DNA of 64,000 nt from Lachnospiraceae bacterium (GTDB taxonomy: Bacteria > Bacillota > Clostridia > Lachnospirales > Lachnospiraceae). The DNA lies in assembly GCA_015056905.1 (NCBI GenBank), contig SVFI01000010.1, forward strand, positions 35,907-99,906. The letters run 5' to 3'. Made by a program: the position numbers and the translations under genes. Positions within the stretch are counted from its first letter, which is position 1. Every line of letters starts with the position of its first letter. A model generated the notes under the pieces. It was not told the origin of the DNA. It worked only from the letters and a program-made list of their open reading frames with translations, and did no database searches. Positions 53,032-61,042 of this stretch are shown piece by piece.

Positions 53032-55656
53032 ATGTCTAAAATGGTCTATTTATTTGAAGAAGGCGACGCTTCCATGCGTAATCTTCTCGGCGGAAAAGGT
53101 GCCAACCTTGCAGAAATGACGAAGCTTGGTCTGCCGATTCCACAGGGTTTTACAGTGACAACAGAAGCCTGCACCGATTATTATAAGAATAATCGCTCTA
53201 TCTCAGAAGACATTCAGAAACAGATTTTTGATGCACTTGCTGAGCTCGAGAAAAAGCAGGGTAAAAAATTCGGAGATACAGAGAGTCCGTTGCTTGTTTC
53301 CGTACGTTCCGGAGCAAGAGCATCTATGCCGGGTATGATGGATACCATCTTAAACTTAGGATTAAATGATATTGCGGTAGAAGGATTTGCAGCTAAGACA
53401 GGCAATCCTCGTTTTGCATACGATTCTTACCGCCGTTTTATCCAGATGTTCTCAGACGTAGTAATGGAAGTTCCGAAGTCTCATTTTGAGAGAGTTCTTG
53501 ATGATATCAAGGATGCAAAAGGTGTGAAGTTCGATATGGACCTTACAGCGGATGATTTGAAAGATGTTATCGCGAAGTTCAAAGCGATTTACAAAGACAA
53601 GATGGGCGAAGATTTCCCGCAGGACCCGAAGGTTCAGCTTATGGAAGCAGTAAAAGCCGTATTCCGTTCATGGGATAATGAAAGAGCTATCGTTTACAGA
53701 CGTATGAACGATATCCCGGGTGACTGGGGTACAGCCGTTAACGTACAGGCCATGGTATTCGGTAACATGGGTGAAACATCCGGTACAGGTGTTGCGTTTA
53801 CGAGAAACCCATCCACAGGTGAGAAGGGTATCTACGGTGAATACCTCATCAATGCACAGGGTGAGGACGTAGTAGCAGGTATCCGTACACCACAGCCTAT
53901 CACGAAACTTCAGGAAGATATGCCTGCAGCATATCAGCAGTTCATGGATATTGCCATGAAACTGGAAGATCACTATCGTGATATGCAGGATATGGAGTTT
54001 ACGATCGAAGACGGTAAGCTGTTCTTCCTGCAGACAAGAAACGGTAAGAGAACAGCACAGGCGGCTCTTCAGATTGCTTGTGATCTCGTAGATGAAGGAA
54101 AGATTACACCGGAAGAAGCAGTTATGAGAATCGAAGCAAAATCGCTCGATCAGCTTCTCCACCCGACCTTTGATGCAGAAGCATTAAAAGCAGGTAAAGT
54201 GATCGGACAGGCACTTCCGGCTTCACCGGGAGCTGCAGCAGGTAAAGTATATTTCACTGCAGAAGAAGCCAAAGCTGCACACGAAGAGAAGGGCGAAAGA
54301 GTTATTCTTGTTCGTCTTGAGACATCACCGGAAGACATTGAAGGTATGCATGCAGCAGAAGGTATTCTGACAGTTCGCGGCGGTATGACATCCCACGCAG
54401 CCGTTGTTGCCAGAGGTATGGGAACAGCCTGTGTATCAGGATGCGGTGAAATTGCTATTAACGAAGAGGATAAGGTATTCGAACTTGCAGGAGAAGTAAT
54501 CCGTGAGGGAGATTATATTTCATTAGATGGTTCTACGGGTAAGATTTACCTCGGCGACATCAAGACAGTAGAAGCAAGCGTAACAGGAAACTTCGGACGT
54601 ATCATGGAGTGGGCTGACCAGTATCGCGTACTTAAAGTTCGCACGAATGCTGATACACCGGCGGATGCTGCAAATGCAATTAAATACGGAGCAGAAGGTA
54701 TCGGACTTTGCCGTACAGAGCATATGTTCTTCGAGCCTGACCGTATTCCGAAGATTCGTCAGATGATTCTTGCAAGAACACTTGAGCAGAGAGAGAAAGC
54801 ATTAAATGCACTCATTCCTTACCAGAAGGGTGACTTTAAAGCATTATATGAAGTTATGGAAGGAAAACCGGTTACCATCCGTTTCTTAGATCCGCCACTT
54901 CATGAGTTCGTTCCTACAGATGAAGGTGACATTGATGACCTCGCAGTAGAGATGCTCATGACGGCAGAGGAAGTACAGGAAGTTTGTGATTCCCTCCATG
55001 AGTTCAACCCGATGATGGGACACAGAGGATGTCGTCTTGCAGTGACATATCCTGAAATTGCCCGCATGCAGACAAGAGCCGTGATGGAAGCAGCCATCGA
55101 AGTGAAGGCTGAGAAGGGATTCGATGTAATTCCTGAAATCATGATTCCGCTCGTTGGTGAGAAGAAAGAGCTTAAATTCGTAAAAGACGTAGTTGTGGCA
55201 GAAGCAGAAGCAGTAAAAGCAGAAAAGAATTCCGATATCGAGTACAAGATCGGTACGATGATCGAGATTCCTAGAGCTGCACTTCTTGCAGACCAGATTG
55301 CAGAAGAAGCTGAGTTCTTCTCCTTCGGTACGAACGACCTGACACAGATGACCTTCGGTTTCTCTCGTGACGATGCAGGTAAGTTCCTTGGCGATTACTA
55401 CAAGAACAAGATTTACGAGTCAGACCCATTCGCAAGACTTGACCAGAGCGGTGTAGGTCAGCTCGTTCAGATGGCAGCAGACAAAGGCCGTCAGACTCGT
55501 CCTGAAATTAAACTCGGTATCTGTGGAGAGCACGGCGGAGATCCGTCTTCCGTTGAATTCTGTCACAAAGTAGGACTCACATATGTTTCCTGCTCACCAT
55601 ACCGTGTTCCGATTGCCCGCTTGGCAGCAGCACAGGCAGCGATTGCAAACAAATAA
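53032..55656 (+). CDS. ppdK: Pyruvate, phosphate dikinase
   Basis: 874 residues, normal length. The N-terminal ATP-grasp part has LLGGKGANLAEM and VSVRSGARASMPGMMDTIL. The phosphohistidine domain has GGMTSHAAVVARGMG (catalytic His455). The PEP/pyruvate barrel ends with GICGEHGGDP and acid/base Cys831. It interconverts pyruvate, ATP and Pi with PEP, AMP and PPi, and in anaerobes often works glycolytically, saving energy through PPi. Like fba it uses a restricted codon set, so it is probably highly expressed. The SD AAGGAGG precedes the ATG. Confidence 0.97.
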   Translation: MSKMVYLFEEGDASMRNLLGGKGANLAEMTKLGLPIPQGFTVTTEACTDYYKNNRSISEDIQKQIFDALAELEKKQGKKFGDTESPLLVSVRSGARASMPGMMDTILNLGLNDIAVEGFAAKTGNPRFAYDSYRRFIQMFSDVVMEVPKSHFERVLDDIKDAKGVKFDMDLTADDLKDVIAKFKAIYKDKMGEDFPQDPKVQLMEAVKAVFRSWDNERAIVYRRMNDIPGDWGTAVNVQAMVFGNMGETSGTGVAFTRNPSTGEKGIYGEYLINAQGEDVVAGIRTPQPITKLQEDMPAAYQQFMDIAMKLEDHYRDMQDMEFTIEDGKLFFLQTRNGKRTAQAALQIACDLVDEGKITPEEAVMRIEAKSLDQLLHPTFDAEALKAGKVIGQALPASPGAAAGKVYFTAEEAKAAHEEKGERVILVRLETSPEDIEGMHAAEGILTVRGGMTSHAAVVARGMGTACVSGCGEIAINEEDKVFELAGEVIREGDYISLDGSTGKIYLGDIKTVEASVTGNFGRIMEWADQYRVLKVRTNADTPADAANAIKYGAEGIGLCRTEHMFFEPDRIPKIRQMILARTLEQREKALNALIPYQKGDFKALYEVMEGKPVTIRFLDPPLHEFVPTDEGDIDDLAVEMLMTAEEVQEVCDSLHEFNPMMGHRGCRLAVTYPEIARMQTRAVMEAAIEVKAEKGFDVIPEIMIPLVGEKKELKFVKDVVVAEAEAVKAEKNSDIEYKIGTMIEIPRAALLADQIAEEAEFFSFGTNDLTQMTFGFSRDDAGKFLGDYYKNKIYESDPFARLDQSGVGQLVQMAADKGRQTRPEIKLGICGEHGGDPSSVEFCHKVGLTYVSCSPYRVPIARLAAAQAAIANK

Positions 55657-55674
55657 TTCTTAGTTGATTCTTAC

Positions 55675-55702
55675 TCCCCCGCGGATTTCATTCCGCGGGG
55701 GA
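55675..55702. terminator. Very stable hairpin after ppdK
   Basis: CCCCCGCGG pairs with CCGCGGGGG around an 8-nt loop. The following sequence lacks a T run (GAATTATC), so it may stabilise the 3' end of the mRNA as much as terminate. Confidence 0.65.
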
Positions 55703-55922
55703 ATTATCTAAAGCATTTCAATTTATATTCCTGATATAAAAAATGTTATATGGCGAACTCTGGTCATGGAAGAGAATGTGTTGCATTTGGACAGAGAAAT
55801 TTGAGCTGTTTTTCATCTTGGTCTGTCTATATTAAGCAAAACTGCTTTAAAATCCGAAATAAGTTTGGTATGATATTTTTCGGAGAGATAAAGGTAATAT
55901 AAATCTAAGGGAGAGAACATTC

Positions 55923-56159
55923 ATGATAAATCCATCCATAGCAATGAAACTTATGAGTGCGAAAAACACATTTACAAACAACCATCCGAAATTTGTATCT
56001 TTTTTGAGTGCTGTGTTTGGTACCGGAATTACGGAAGATACGATTATTGAGATTACGGTGACGAAACCGGGACAAGCACCTATTACATCCAATATCAAGG
56101 TGAAACAGGAAGATTTAGAGTTGATGGAAACACTAAAAGAAATGGGAGGCTTTCGCTGA
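55923..56159 (+). CDS. Hypothetical small protein, 78 aa
   Basis: I do not recognise a family. GGGAGAG precedes the start, and an extended -10 (TGG-TATGAT, 55866-55874) lies 48 bp upstream. The product is soluble: residues 1-35 are helical and hydrophobic-basic (AMKLMSAKNTFTNNHPKF), followed by strands (IIEITVTKPG) and a C-terminal helix QEDLELMETLKEMGGF. It sits alone 132 bp before the flagellin-like gene. Whether it takes part in motility cannot be told. Confidence 0.65.
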   Translation: MINPSIAMKLMSAKNTFTNNHPKFVSFLSAVFGTGITEDTIIEITVTKPGQAPITSNIKVKQEDLELMETLKEMGGFR

Positions 56160-56225
56160 TACGTTTTTTGAAAATAATCTGCAATGGTAACAATATCTTG
56201 TGTTTTACATTCTAAGGAACTAGTG

Positions 56226-56231
56226 TATAAT
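56226..56231 (+). promoter_or_regulatory. -10 box of the flagellin-like gene
   Basis: TATAAT preceded by TG, 60 bp before the start; the -35 (TTTTAC near 56203-56208) is weak. No sigma-28 type motif was seen, which is unusual for a flagellin gene. Confidence 0.35.
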
Positions 56232-56290
56232 AAAACTGAAACTATGACTATTTATTCTATTTTACATACAGAAAGGAAAGGAGGCCTTTT

Positions 56291-57040
56291 ATGGGTGTAT
56301 CAGGAATAGGGGCAGGAAGCCCGTACGAAGCGCTTAGCAGCGGTTATCAGATTAACAGAGCGGCAGATGATGCATCAGGGTTAGCTATCAGTGAGAAATT
56401 AACAACCCAGACGAATGGATTTGATGTTGGTGCAAACAATGCAGAGGATGGCATCAGCATGATGAATATTGCGGATGGTGCGCTTTCAGGTATTCAGGAT
56501 TCTCTTCAAAGAATCCGGGAACTTGCAGTAAAGGCATCCAACGGATTGTATACTGCGGAAGACCGTTCTTATATCCAGTCGGAAATTGACGGATTGAAAA
56601 AGTCCATCCAGGAAACGGCACAGGGTACGACCTTTAATACGATGAAGCTCCTTGACGGAAGTATGGCGGATGTAGGCCTGGCGACCAATCCATCCGGTAG
56701 CGGTCAGTCCATTCAGATGGTCAATTCCACATTGGAATCTCTCGGCATTGCGGATTTCGATGTGACAGGCAAGTTCAATTTGGAAGATATTGACAAGGCG
56801 ATGGAGAAGGTAAGCGAAGCGCGCGGCAGCATGGGAGCGCAGACCAACGCGCTGGAACATACCATCAGTTACAATAAGAACGCAAGCTACAATCTGACAG
56901 CGGCCAACAGCCGAATCAAAGATGCGGATATGGCAGAGCAGATAATTAATAAGAACCGCGAAGAGGCACTTGAGAAGTACCGTGTGTTCGGTGTTAAGGC
57001 ACAGATGAATGCAGATGCAGGTATTTTGAGGTTATTCTAA
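56291..57040 (+). CDS. Short flagellin-like protein lacking the N-terminal D0 helix
   Basis: 249 residues with AGGAGG before the ATG. The D1 signature LSSGYQINRAADDASGLAI begins at residue 15, whereas in ordinary flagellins it starts near residue 33. The approximately 20 residues of N-terminal D0 helix that allow filament packing are missing and replaced by MGVSGIGAGSPYEA. The D1 coiled coil continues with NNAEDGISMMNIADGAL and IQDSLQRIRELAVKASNG. The C-terminal half has NSRIKDADMAEQI followed by an atypical D0 (NREEALEKYRVFGVKAQ). No frameshift or upstream remnant was seen. It may be a minor, non-polymerising or regulatory flagellin. Confidence 0.85.
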   Translation: MGVSGIGAGSPYEALSSGYQINRAADDASGLAISEKLTTQTNGFDVGANNAEDGISMMNIADGALSGIQDSLQRIRELAVKASNGLYTAEDRSYIQSEIDGLKKSIQETAQGTTFNTMKLLDGSMADVGLATNPSGSGQSIQMVNSTLESLGIADFDVTGKFNLEDIDKAMEKVSEARGSMGAQTNALEHTISYNKNASYNLTAANSRIKDADMAEQIINKNREEALEKYRVFGVKAQMNADAGILRLF

Positions 57041-57050
57041 CAAAAGCAGG

Positions 57051-57084
57051 AGAGCATGGGACGTAAGTTCCGTGCTCTTTTTTA
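57051..57084 (+). terminator. Terminator of the flagellin-like gene
   Basis: AGAGCATGGGAC (57051-57062) pairs with GTTCCGTGCTCT (57067-57078) over 12 positions with two wobbles, then six T. Confidence 0.88.
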
Positions 57085-57113
57085 TTGACGGTTGAAGAAA
57101 GTTTTTGTATGCT
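57085..57113 (+). promoter_or_regulatory. Predicted promoter of the sufC-sufB-dus unit
   Basis: TTGACG (57085-57090), 17 bp, TATGCT (57108-57113), 62 bp before the ATG. It directly abuts the preceding terminator. Confidence 0.5.
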
Positions 57114-57174
57114 ATAAACTGTACGTGGATAAAATCTTAAATGACGGCAGGAAAATTTTGCCTGGGAGAGAAAT

Positions 57175-57894
57175 ATGTTAGAACTTAAAAATATCAGCTA
57201 TGAAGTTGAAGGCAACAAAGAAATACTGAAGGATATCAGTGTAAAGATAGACGAGCATTTTGTGGCGATTACCGGACCGAACGGTGGCGGAAAATCAACA
57301 CTAGTCAAAATAATTGCAGGTATTGTGACACCGACAAGCGGTCAGATTTTTTTAGATGGAGAAGACATCACTAACCTCAATATTACAGAACGCGCCAAGA
57401 AAGGAATCAGCTTTGCGCTCCAGCAGCCGGTACATTTTAAAGGGCTGACGGTCAAGGACCTGATTACAATCGCAGCAGGAAAGCCGATGAGCGTGACGGA
57501 GATTTGCGAGATTTTGTCAGAAGTGGGTCTTTGCGCCCGCGAATATGTCAATCGTGAGATTAACGGAAGTTTGTCCGGCGGAGAGCTGAAACGTATCGAA
57601 ATTGCGATGATTAAGGCGAGGGGAACCAAGCTTTCCATCTTTGATGAGCCGGAGGCGGGAATTGACCTTTGGAGTTTTAACAGTCTGATCAAAGTATTTG
57701 AAAAGATGAGAGACGAAATCAACGGAACGATTCTGATTATTTCCCATCAGGAGCGTATTTTAAATATTGCGGATAAGATTCTTGTGATTGCAGACGGAAA
57801 GCTGGAAAACGAAGGGACGAAGGAAGAGGTTCTTCCGAAGCTTCTGCATACAGCGAGTGCGTGTAAGACGCTTGTAGACAAAAATGAAAGGTAG
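57175..57894 (+). CDS. sufC: SufC-like Fe-S assembly ATPase
   Basis: 239 residues, a single soluble ABC ATPase: Walker A GPNGGGKST (about 34-42), signature LSGGELKRIEIA, and Walker B LSIFDEPEAGIDLWSF. In SufC the region after the signature and the DEPEAGID motif differ from ordinary transport ATPases, as here. No permease gene is near; the partner is a SufB/D-like protein 8 bp downstream, which settles the assignment. It powers conformational change of the scaffold during Fe-S cluster building. The SD GGGAGAG precedes the ATG. Confidence 0.88.
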   Translation: MLELKNISYEVEGNKEILKDISVKIDEHFVAITGPNGGGKSTLVKIIAGIVTPTSGQIFLDGEDITNLNITERAKKGISFALQQPVHFKGLTVKDLITIAAGKPMSVTEICEILSEVGLCAREYVNREINGSLSGGELKRIEIAMIKARGTKLSIFDEPEAGIDLWSFNSLIKVFEKMRDEINGTILIISHQERILNIADKILVIADGKLENEGTKEEVLPKLLHTASACKTLVDKNER

Positions 57895-57902
57895 GAACTG
57901 AC

Positions 57903-58820
57903 ATGGATATTATACAGAAGAATTTGCTTGCGCAGGTTGCAGAACTTCATGAAGTTCCGGAAGGAGCCTACAACATCCGCGCAAACGGAGCCGGGGTTTC
58001 CCGCAATACCACGGCGAATATCGATATTGTAACCAAAACAGACAAGGACGGCATTGATATTATTATCAAGCCGGGGACTAAAAATGAAAGTGTACACATT
58101 CCGGTTGTTCTCAGCCAAAGCGGAATTCAGGAGAGTGTTTACAATGACTTTTACATCGGTGAGGATGCGGATGTGACAATTGTGGCAGGTTGCGGAATTC
58201 ACAACTGCGGTGTAGATACGTCCAAGCATGCGGGAATTCACACCTTTTATCTTGAGAAAAATGCTAAGGTGCGTTATATTGAAAAACATTACGGCGAGGG
58301 CGACGGCAATGGAGAAAATATCATGGACCCGGTTACGATTGTTCACCTTGCTGAAAATGCGCATCTCGAGATGGAGACGACACAGATTAAGGGAATTGAT
58401 TCTACGATTCGTGTGACGAAGGGCGACTTGGCAGAAGGAGCTTTTCTGGAAGTGCGTGAAAAGATTATGACACACGGAAAACAGTATGCCAAGACAGATT
58501 TTGCCATTGATATGAACGGCGAAAACTGTAAGTGTAACCTGATTTCCAGATCGGTAGCTAAGGGTAACTCTAAACAGGAGTTTTTCTCTGTGATGAACGG
58601 AAATGCATCGTGCAGCGGTCACAGTGAATGTGATGCGATTATCATGGATGGTGCGTGTGTGACGGCGAGTCCGCAGCTTACGGCGAACAACATTGACGCG
58701 AACCTCATCCACGAGGCGGCAATCGGAAAGATTGCGGGCGAGCAGCTGATTAAATTGATGACACTCGGTCTGACGGAGCAGGAAGCGGAAGAGCAGATTA
58801 TTCAGGGATTTTTGAAATAG
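57903..58820 (+). CDS. sufB: SufB/SufD-family scaffold, short form
   Basis: 305 residues, much shorter than canonical SufB (over 450). It consists mainly of the beta-helix core and the C-terminal helical part. The residue equivalent to E. coli SufB Cys405 is present as Cys243 (HSECDAIIM), and Glu434 as Glu271 (NLIHEAAIGKI), by motif alignment. A cysteine pair also lies in VAGCGIHNCG. The C-terminal signature QLIKLMTLGLTEQEAEEQII is typical. SufS, SufU and SufD are absent nearby. The two-gene SufC-SufB layout matches the minimal SMS-type systems described from anaerobes, with one protein serving as a homomeric scaffold. Confidence 0.85.
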   Translation: MDIIQKNLLAQVAELHEVPEGAYNIRANGAGVSRNTTANIDIVTKTDKDGIDIIIKPGTKNESVHIPVVLSQSGIQESVYNDFYIGEDADVTIVAGCGIHNCGVDTSKHAGIHTFYLEKNAKVRYIEKHYGEGDGNGENIMDPVTIVHLAENAHLEMETTQIKGIDSTIRVTKGDLAEGAFLEVREKIMTHGKQYAKTDFAIDMNGENCKCNLISRSVAKGNSKQEFFSVMNGNASCSGHSECDAIIMDGACVTASPQLTANNIDANLIHEAAIGKIAGEQLIKLMTLGLTEQEAEEQIIQGFLK

Positions 58821-58838
58821 GTATAGGAAAGAAACGAT

Positions 58839-59843
58839 ATGGTAGACAAAATTAAGTTATATTTTGCACCTATGGAAGGAATTACGGGCCTTGTATGCAG
58901 AAATGCTTACGAGGCTTGTTTTTCGGGGACGATAACTAAATATTTTGCGCCGTTTATCACGGCGACGAGCCAGAAGGCGGTCTCGGCAAAAGAGCTTCGC
59001 GATATTCTGCCGGAAAACAATGAGGTGCAGTGTCTTGTTCCGCAGATACTTGCAAACCGCGCGGATGATTTCATTCGCACAGCGGAGACGATAGTAAGCC
59101 TCGGCTATCAGGAAATCAATTTAAATCTCGGTTGCCCGTCGCGAACTGTCGTGACCAAGAAAAAAGGCGCGGGTTTTTTGGAGTTTCCGCATCAGGTGGA
59201 TGCGTTTTTATATGATGTGTGCGACTGGGCACAGAAAAAGGGTGTGCACTTCTCGGTAAAGATGCGTCTCGGGATGTATGACGAGGATGAGTTTTGGGAG
59301 TTGCTTTCTGTCTACAACAAATATCCGCTTCATGAATTGATTATTCATCCGCGACTGCAGACAGATTATTATATAAAACCTGTGCATGCGGGTGTGTTCC
59401 CAGAAGCAGAAAAGAGCAGCAGCAATCCGCTTTGCTACAATGGGGATATTTCGGACGAGGATCGGCTCAGGGAGTTTGCGATGGATAACCCGCAGCAGGA
59501 CAGAGTTATGATAGGACGTGGATTCCTCATGCATCCGGGAATGGGGAGCGGATTTCCTGCGCACTCTGAGGGCGAGAACATAGCGGGAGGCAAATCTGAC
59601 CGTGAAAAGTTGTCTCGCGATAACCTTTGGCGATTCCATGACGCAGTTTATGAAGGCTATTGTGAATACATACAAGGCGATAAAAATATGCTTTTTAAGA
59701 TGAAAGAACTGTGGTCTTACATGAGTGAGAGTTTTGATGAGAGTGATGTGCTCGTTAAGAAAAGTCTCAAGCAGATTCGAAAAAGTCAGTCACGTGCTGA
59801 TTACGAAAGTGCAATCCGTCAGCTCCGGGGTGTGAGTCTGTGA
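58839..59843 (+). CDS. tRNA-dihydrouridine synthase
   Basis: 334 residues of the FMN-dependent Dus TIM barrel: the start LYFAPMEGITGLVCRNAY, the substrate loop with catalytic Cys99 (INLNLGCPSRTVV), VKMRLGMYDEDEF, the IIHPRLQTDYY phosphate-binding region, CYNGDISDEDRL, and MIGRGFLMHPGM. The C-terminal helical domain binds tRNA. It reduces specific uridines in tRNA; the position modified cannot be assigned. GAFL-type residues after the Cys loop are slightly unusual. It follows sufB by 18 bp, so the three genes are probably one operon. Confidence 0.92.
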   Translation: MVDKIKLYFAPMEGITGLVCRNAYEACFSGTITKYFAPFITATSQKAVSAKELRDILPENNEVQCLVPQILANRADDFIRTAETIVSLGYQEINLNLGCPSRTVVTKKKGAGFLEFPHQVDAFLYDVCDWAQKKGVHFSVKMRLGMYDEDEFWELLSVYNKYPLHELIIHPRLQTDYYIKPVHAGVFPEAEKSSSNPLCYNGDISDEDRLREFAMDNPQQDRVMIGRGFLMHPGMGSGFPAHSEGENIAGGKSDREKLSRDNLWRFHDAVYEGYCEYIQGDKNMLFKMKELWSYMSESFDESDVLVKKSLKQIRKSQSRADYESAIRQLRGVSL

Positions 59844-59850
59844 TTTGGCA

Positions 59851-60040
59851 GGTGGGGTATGAGTTTATGATTTTGTAGGCGGGGTATGAGGTGCTGGAAG
59901 AGTGCTACAATACCCCGTTTTTGGCAAATTATAGGATGTAAAAGAGAGTTTCGGGGTATAGAGGCACAGGCGGCTGGTCTGGTGCCCCGGTTTCATAAAA
60001 ACGGGGCACAGAGAGACGAAAATACCTCTCCATACCCCGC
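59851..60040. repeat. GGGTAT...ATACCC inverted-pair array
   Basis: GGGGTAT boxes lie at 59854-59860, 59881-59887 and 59953-59959; ATACCCC boxes at 59910-59916 and 60032-60038. One pair spans 36 bp (59881-59916). The outer pair (59952-60039) encloses a perfect GTGCCCCG/CGGGGCAC hairpin (59982-60009). The right arm CCTCTCCATACCCCG is nearly the same as at 23387-23400. Confidence 0.65.
59880..59923 (+). terminator. Terminator of the dus gene built on a GGGTAT pair
   Basis: CGGGGTAT (59880-59887) pairs with ATACCCCG (59910-59917), then TTTTT. The 22-nt loop is long. Confidence 0.6.
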
Positions 60041-60047
60041 GGCACAC

Positions 60048-60117
60048 AAAAGAAGGCGCTCAAAAGAAGGTGCTCAAAAGAAGGCGCTCAAAAGAAGGCG
60101 CTCAAAAGAAGGTGCAC
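60048..60117. repeat. Five tandem copies of a 14-bp unit
   Basis: The unit is AAAAGAAGGCGCTC; copies 2 and 5 carry GT for GC in the middle and copy 5 ends AC. It ends against the 3' end of the minus-strand S-component gene. The unit length is not a multiple of three and no coding use is apparent. Confidence 0.9.
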
Positions 60118-60124
60118 AGGCACC
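60111..60124 (-). terminator. Probable terminator of the ECF S-component gene
   Basis: On the minus strand GGTGC and GCACC form a hairpin directly after the stop codon, followed by TTCTTTT, which is also part of the tandem repeat. Confidence 0.5.
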
Positions 60125-60766
60125 TTATATATTCTGTTTGCGCGACAATGCAAAGAGTGCTTTGCAGACAGCGGTACAAAGAATTGCTGCAACAATCGCC
60201 TCAGGAATTCCGTTTGCGGCGATGATTCCGAGAATGGCAGCATAAACTGCATCGACAGCAATTTCCTTTACTGTTGCAAATTCATTCGCAAAGCAGAAAT
60301 AAATCAGATTCATAACGAGAAGTGTGTTGGTGAATGCACCGACGACACCTGCAACAGGGAGTGCGAGAAAATCACTTCCCTTTTTATTTTTTAATAATTT
60401 TCTGATTCCTATGTAAACGAAGTAAGGAACAACGCCGACTAGAATTCGCGGTACGAAACAGATAACAATCGACCAGAAGTTACCTCCGACTTCCCCGAGT
60501 GAATAAAACGGGGAGAAAGCAAACGATAACAAACTCGGATTAAAAGTATTGTTTACCAGGGACGTTGCTCCGAAAACAAATCCCAAGAAACCGCCCTTTT
60601 TCGGACCGAGTACAATGGAACCGATGATAACCGGTACATGGATTAACGTTGCTTTGATAAGTACAAGGTTGATGTAACCTAAGAATGGCACAAAGGCCAT
60701 CAGAATAATGATTGCAGTGAAAAGTGCCGTGAGCACCATCTGCTGGTTTTGGGTTCTTTTAGACAT
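60125..60766 (-). CDS. ECF transporter S component (PanT-like)
   Basis: The start at 60766 (MSKRTQNQQM) follows AGGAGG; an upstream in-frame ATG at 60805 has none. 213 residues with about six membrane segments. The signature LIKATLIHVPVIIGSIVLGPKKGGFLGF (in pieces) and FNPSLLSFAFSPFYS place it in the ECF S-component group that includes pantothenate transporter PanT. The ATPase/EcfT module is not in this window. The substrate is inferred from similarity only. The long structured leader suggests ligand or RNA-level control. Confidence 0.8.
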   Translation of the reverse strand: MSKRTQNQQMVLTALFTAIIILMAFVPFLGYINLVLIKATLIHVPVIIGSIVLGPKKGGFLGFVFGATSLVNNTFNPSLLSFAFSPFYSLGEVGGNFWSIVICFVPRILVGVVPYFVYIGIRKLLKNKKGSDFLALPVAGVVGAFTNTLLVMNLIYFCFANEFATVKEIAVDAVYAAILGIIAANGIPEAIVAAILCTAVCKALFALSRKQNI

Positions 60767-60928
60767 ATTTACCTCCTGCTCTCGTTCCTTTGATTTTCGC
60801 AGCAATTTGGCTGCAAGAGGATACGATGCTGTTTTTTACCGGTCCGGGCGGTGGCTCGTACAAAGGCTCCCTGCATATGTCAGGTGCCAAGTCTTCCGTC
60901 GTTTCCGGCAAAAAATATTTTTTTACCG
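60767..60928 (-). promoter_or_regulatory. Long structured leader RNA, family not recognised
   Basis: Reading the minus strand from the predicted start near 60927, the roughly 160-nt leader contains four hairpins. The first is CGGTAAAAAA/TTTTTTGCCG. Then come GGC-A-CCTG/CAGG-GA-GCC, ACCG/CGGT closing a 7-nt C/G loop, and GCAGC/GCTGC near the ribosome binding site. S-component genes are often under riboswitches. This one does not fit the FMN, TPP, THF, preQ1, cobalamin or lysine consensus as I know them. Confidence 0.45.
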
Positions 60929-60933
60929 CACCT

Positions 60934-60962
60934 ATCGTAGCACAAAAAAAGAAGGAACTCAA
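60934..60962 (-). promoter_or_regulatory. Predicted promoter of the S-component gene
   Basis: Minus strand: TTGAGT (60962-60957), 17 bp, TACGAT (60939-60934), back to back with the promoter of the cation transporter gene. Confidence 0.55.
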
Positions 60963-60977
60963 TCCTTTTATTTCAAA

Positions 60978-61006
60978 TAGACCGACAGGAATAAATGTGT
61001 TATACT
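60978..61006 (+). promoter_or_regulatory. Predicted promoter of the CorA-type gene
   Basis: TAGACC (60978-60983), 17 bp, TATACT (61001-61006), 37 bp before the ATG. Confidence 0.45.
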
Positions 61007-61042
61007 GATACATAATGGGTAAAAAGACTCGGAGGTGAGAGT

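Noticed and set aside
60048..60117. Possible CRISPR array
   Set aside because: The 14-bp units are directly adjacent with no spacers and there are no cas genes nearby.
59886..60245. Plus-strand open frame through the 14-bp tandem repeat
   Set aside because: No ribosome binding site; it runs through intergenic palindromes and repeats and then antisense to the S-component gene.
60767..60928. Leader as a ZTP (pfl) riboswitch
   Set aside because: A CCACCGCCCGGAC segment recalls the conserved CCGCCTGGGC end, but the upstream half and junction of the ZTP consensus could not be aligned.
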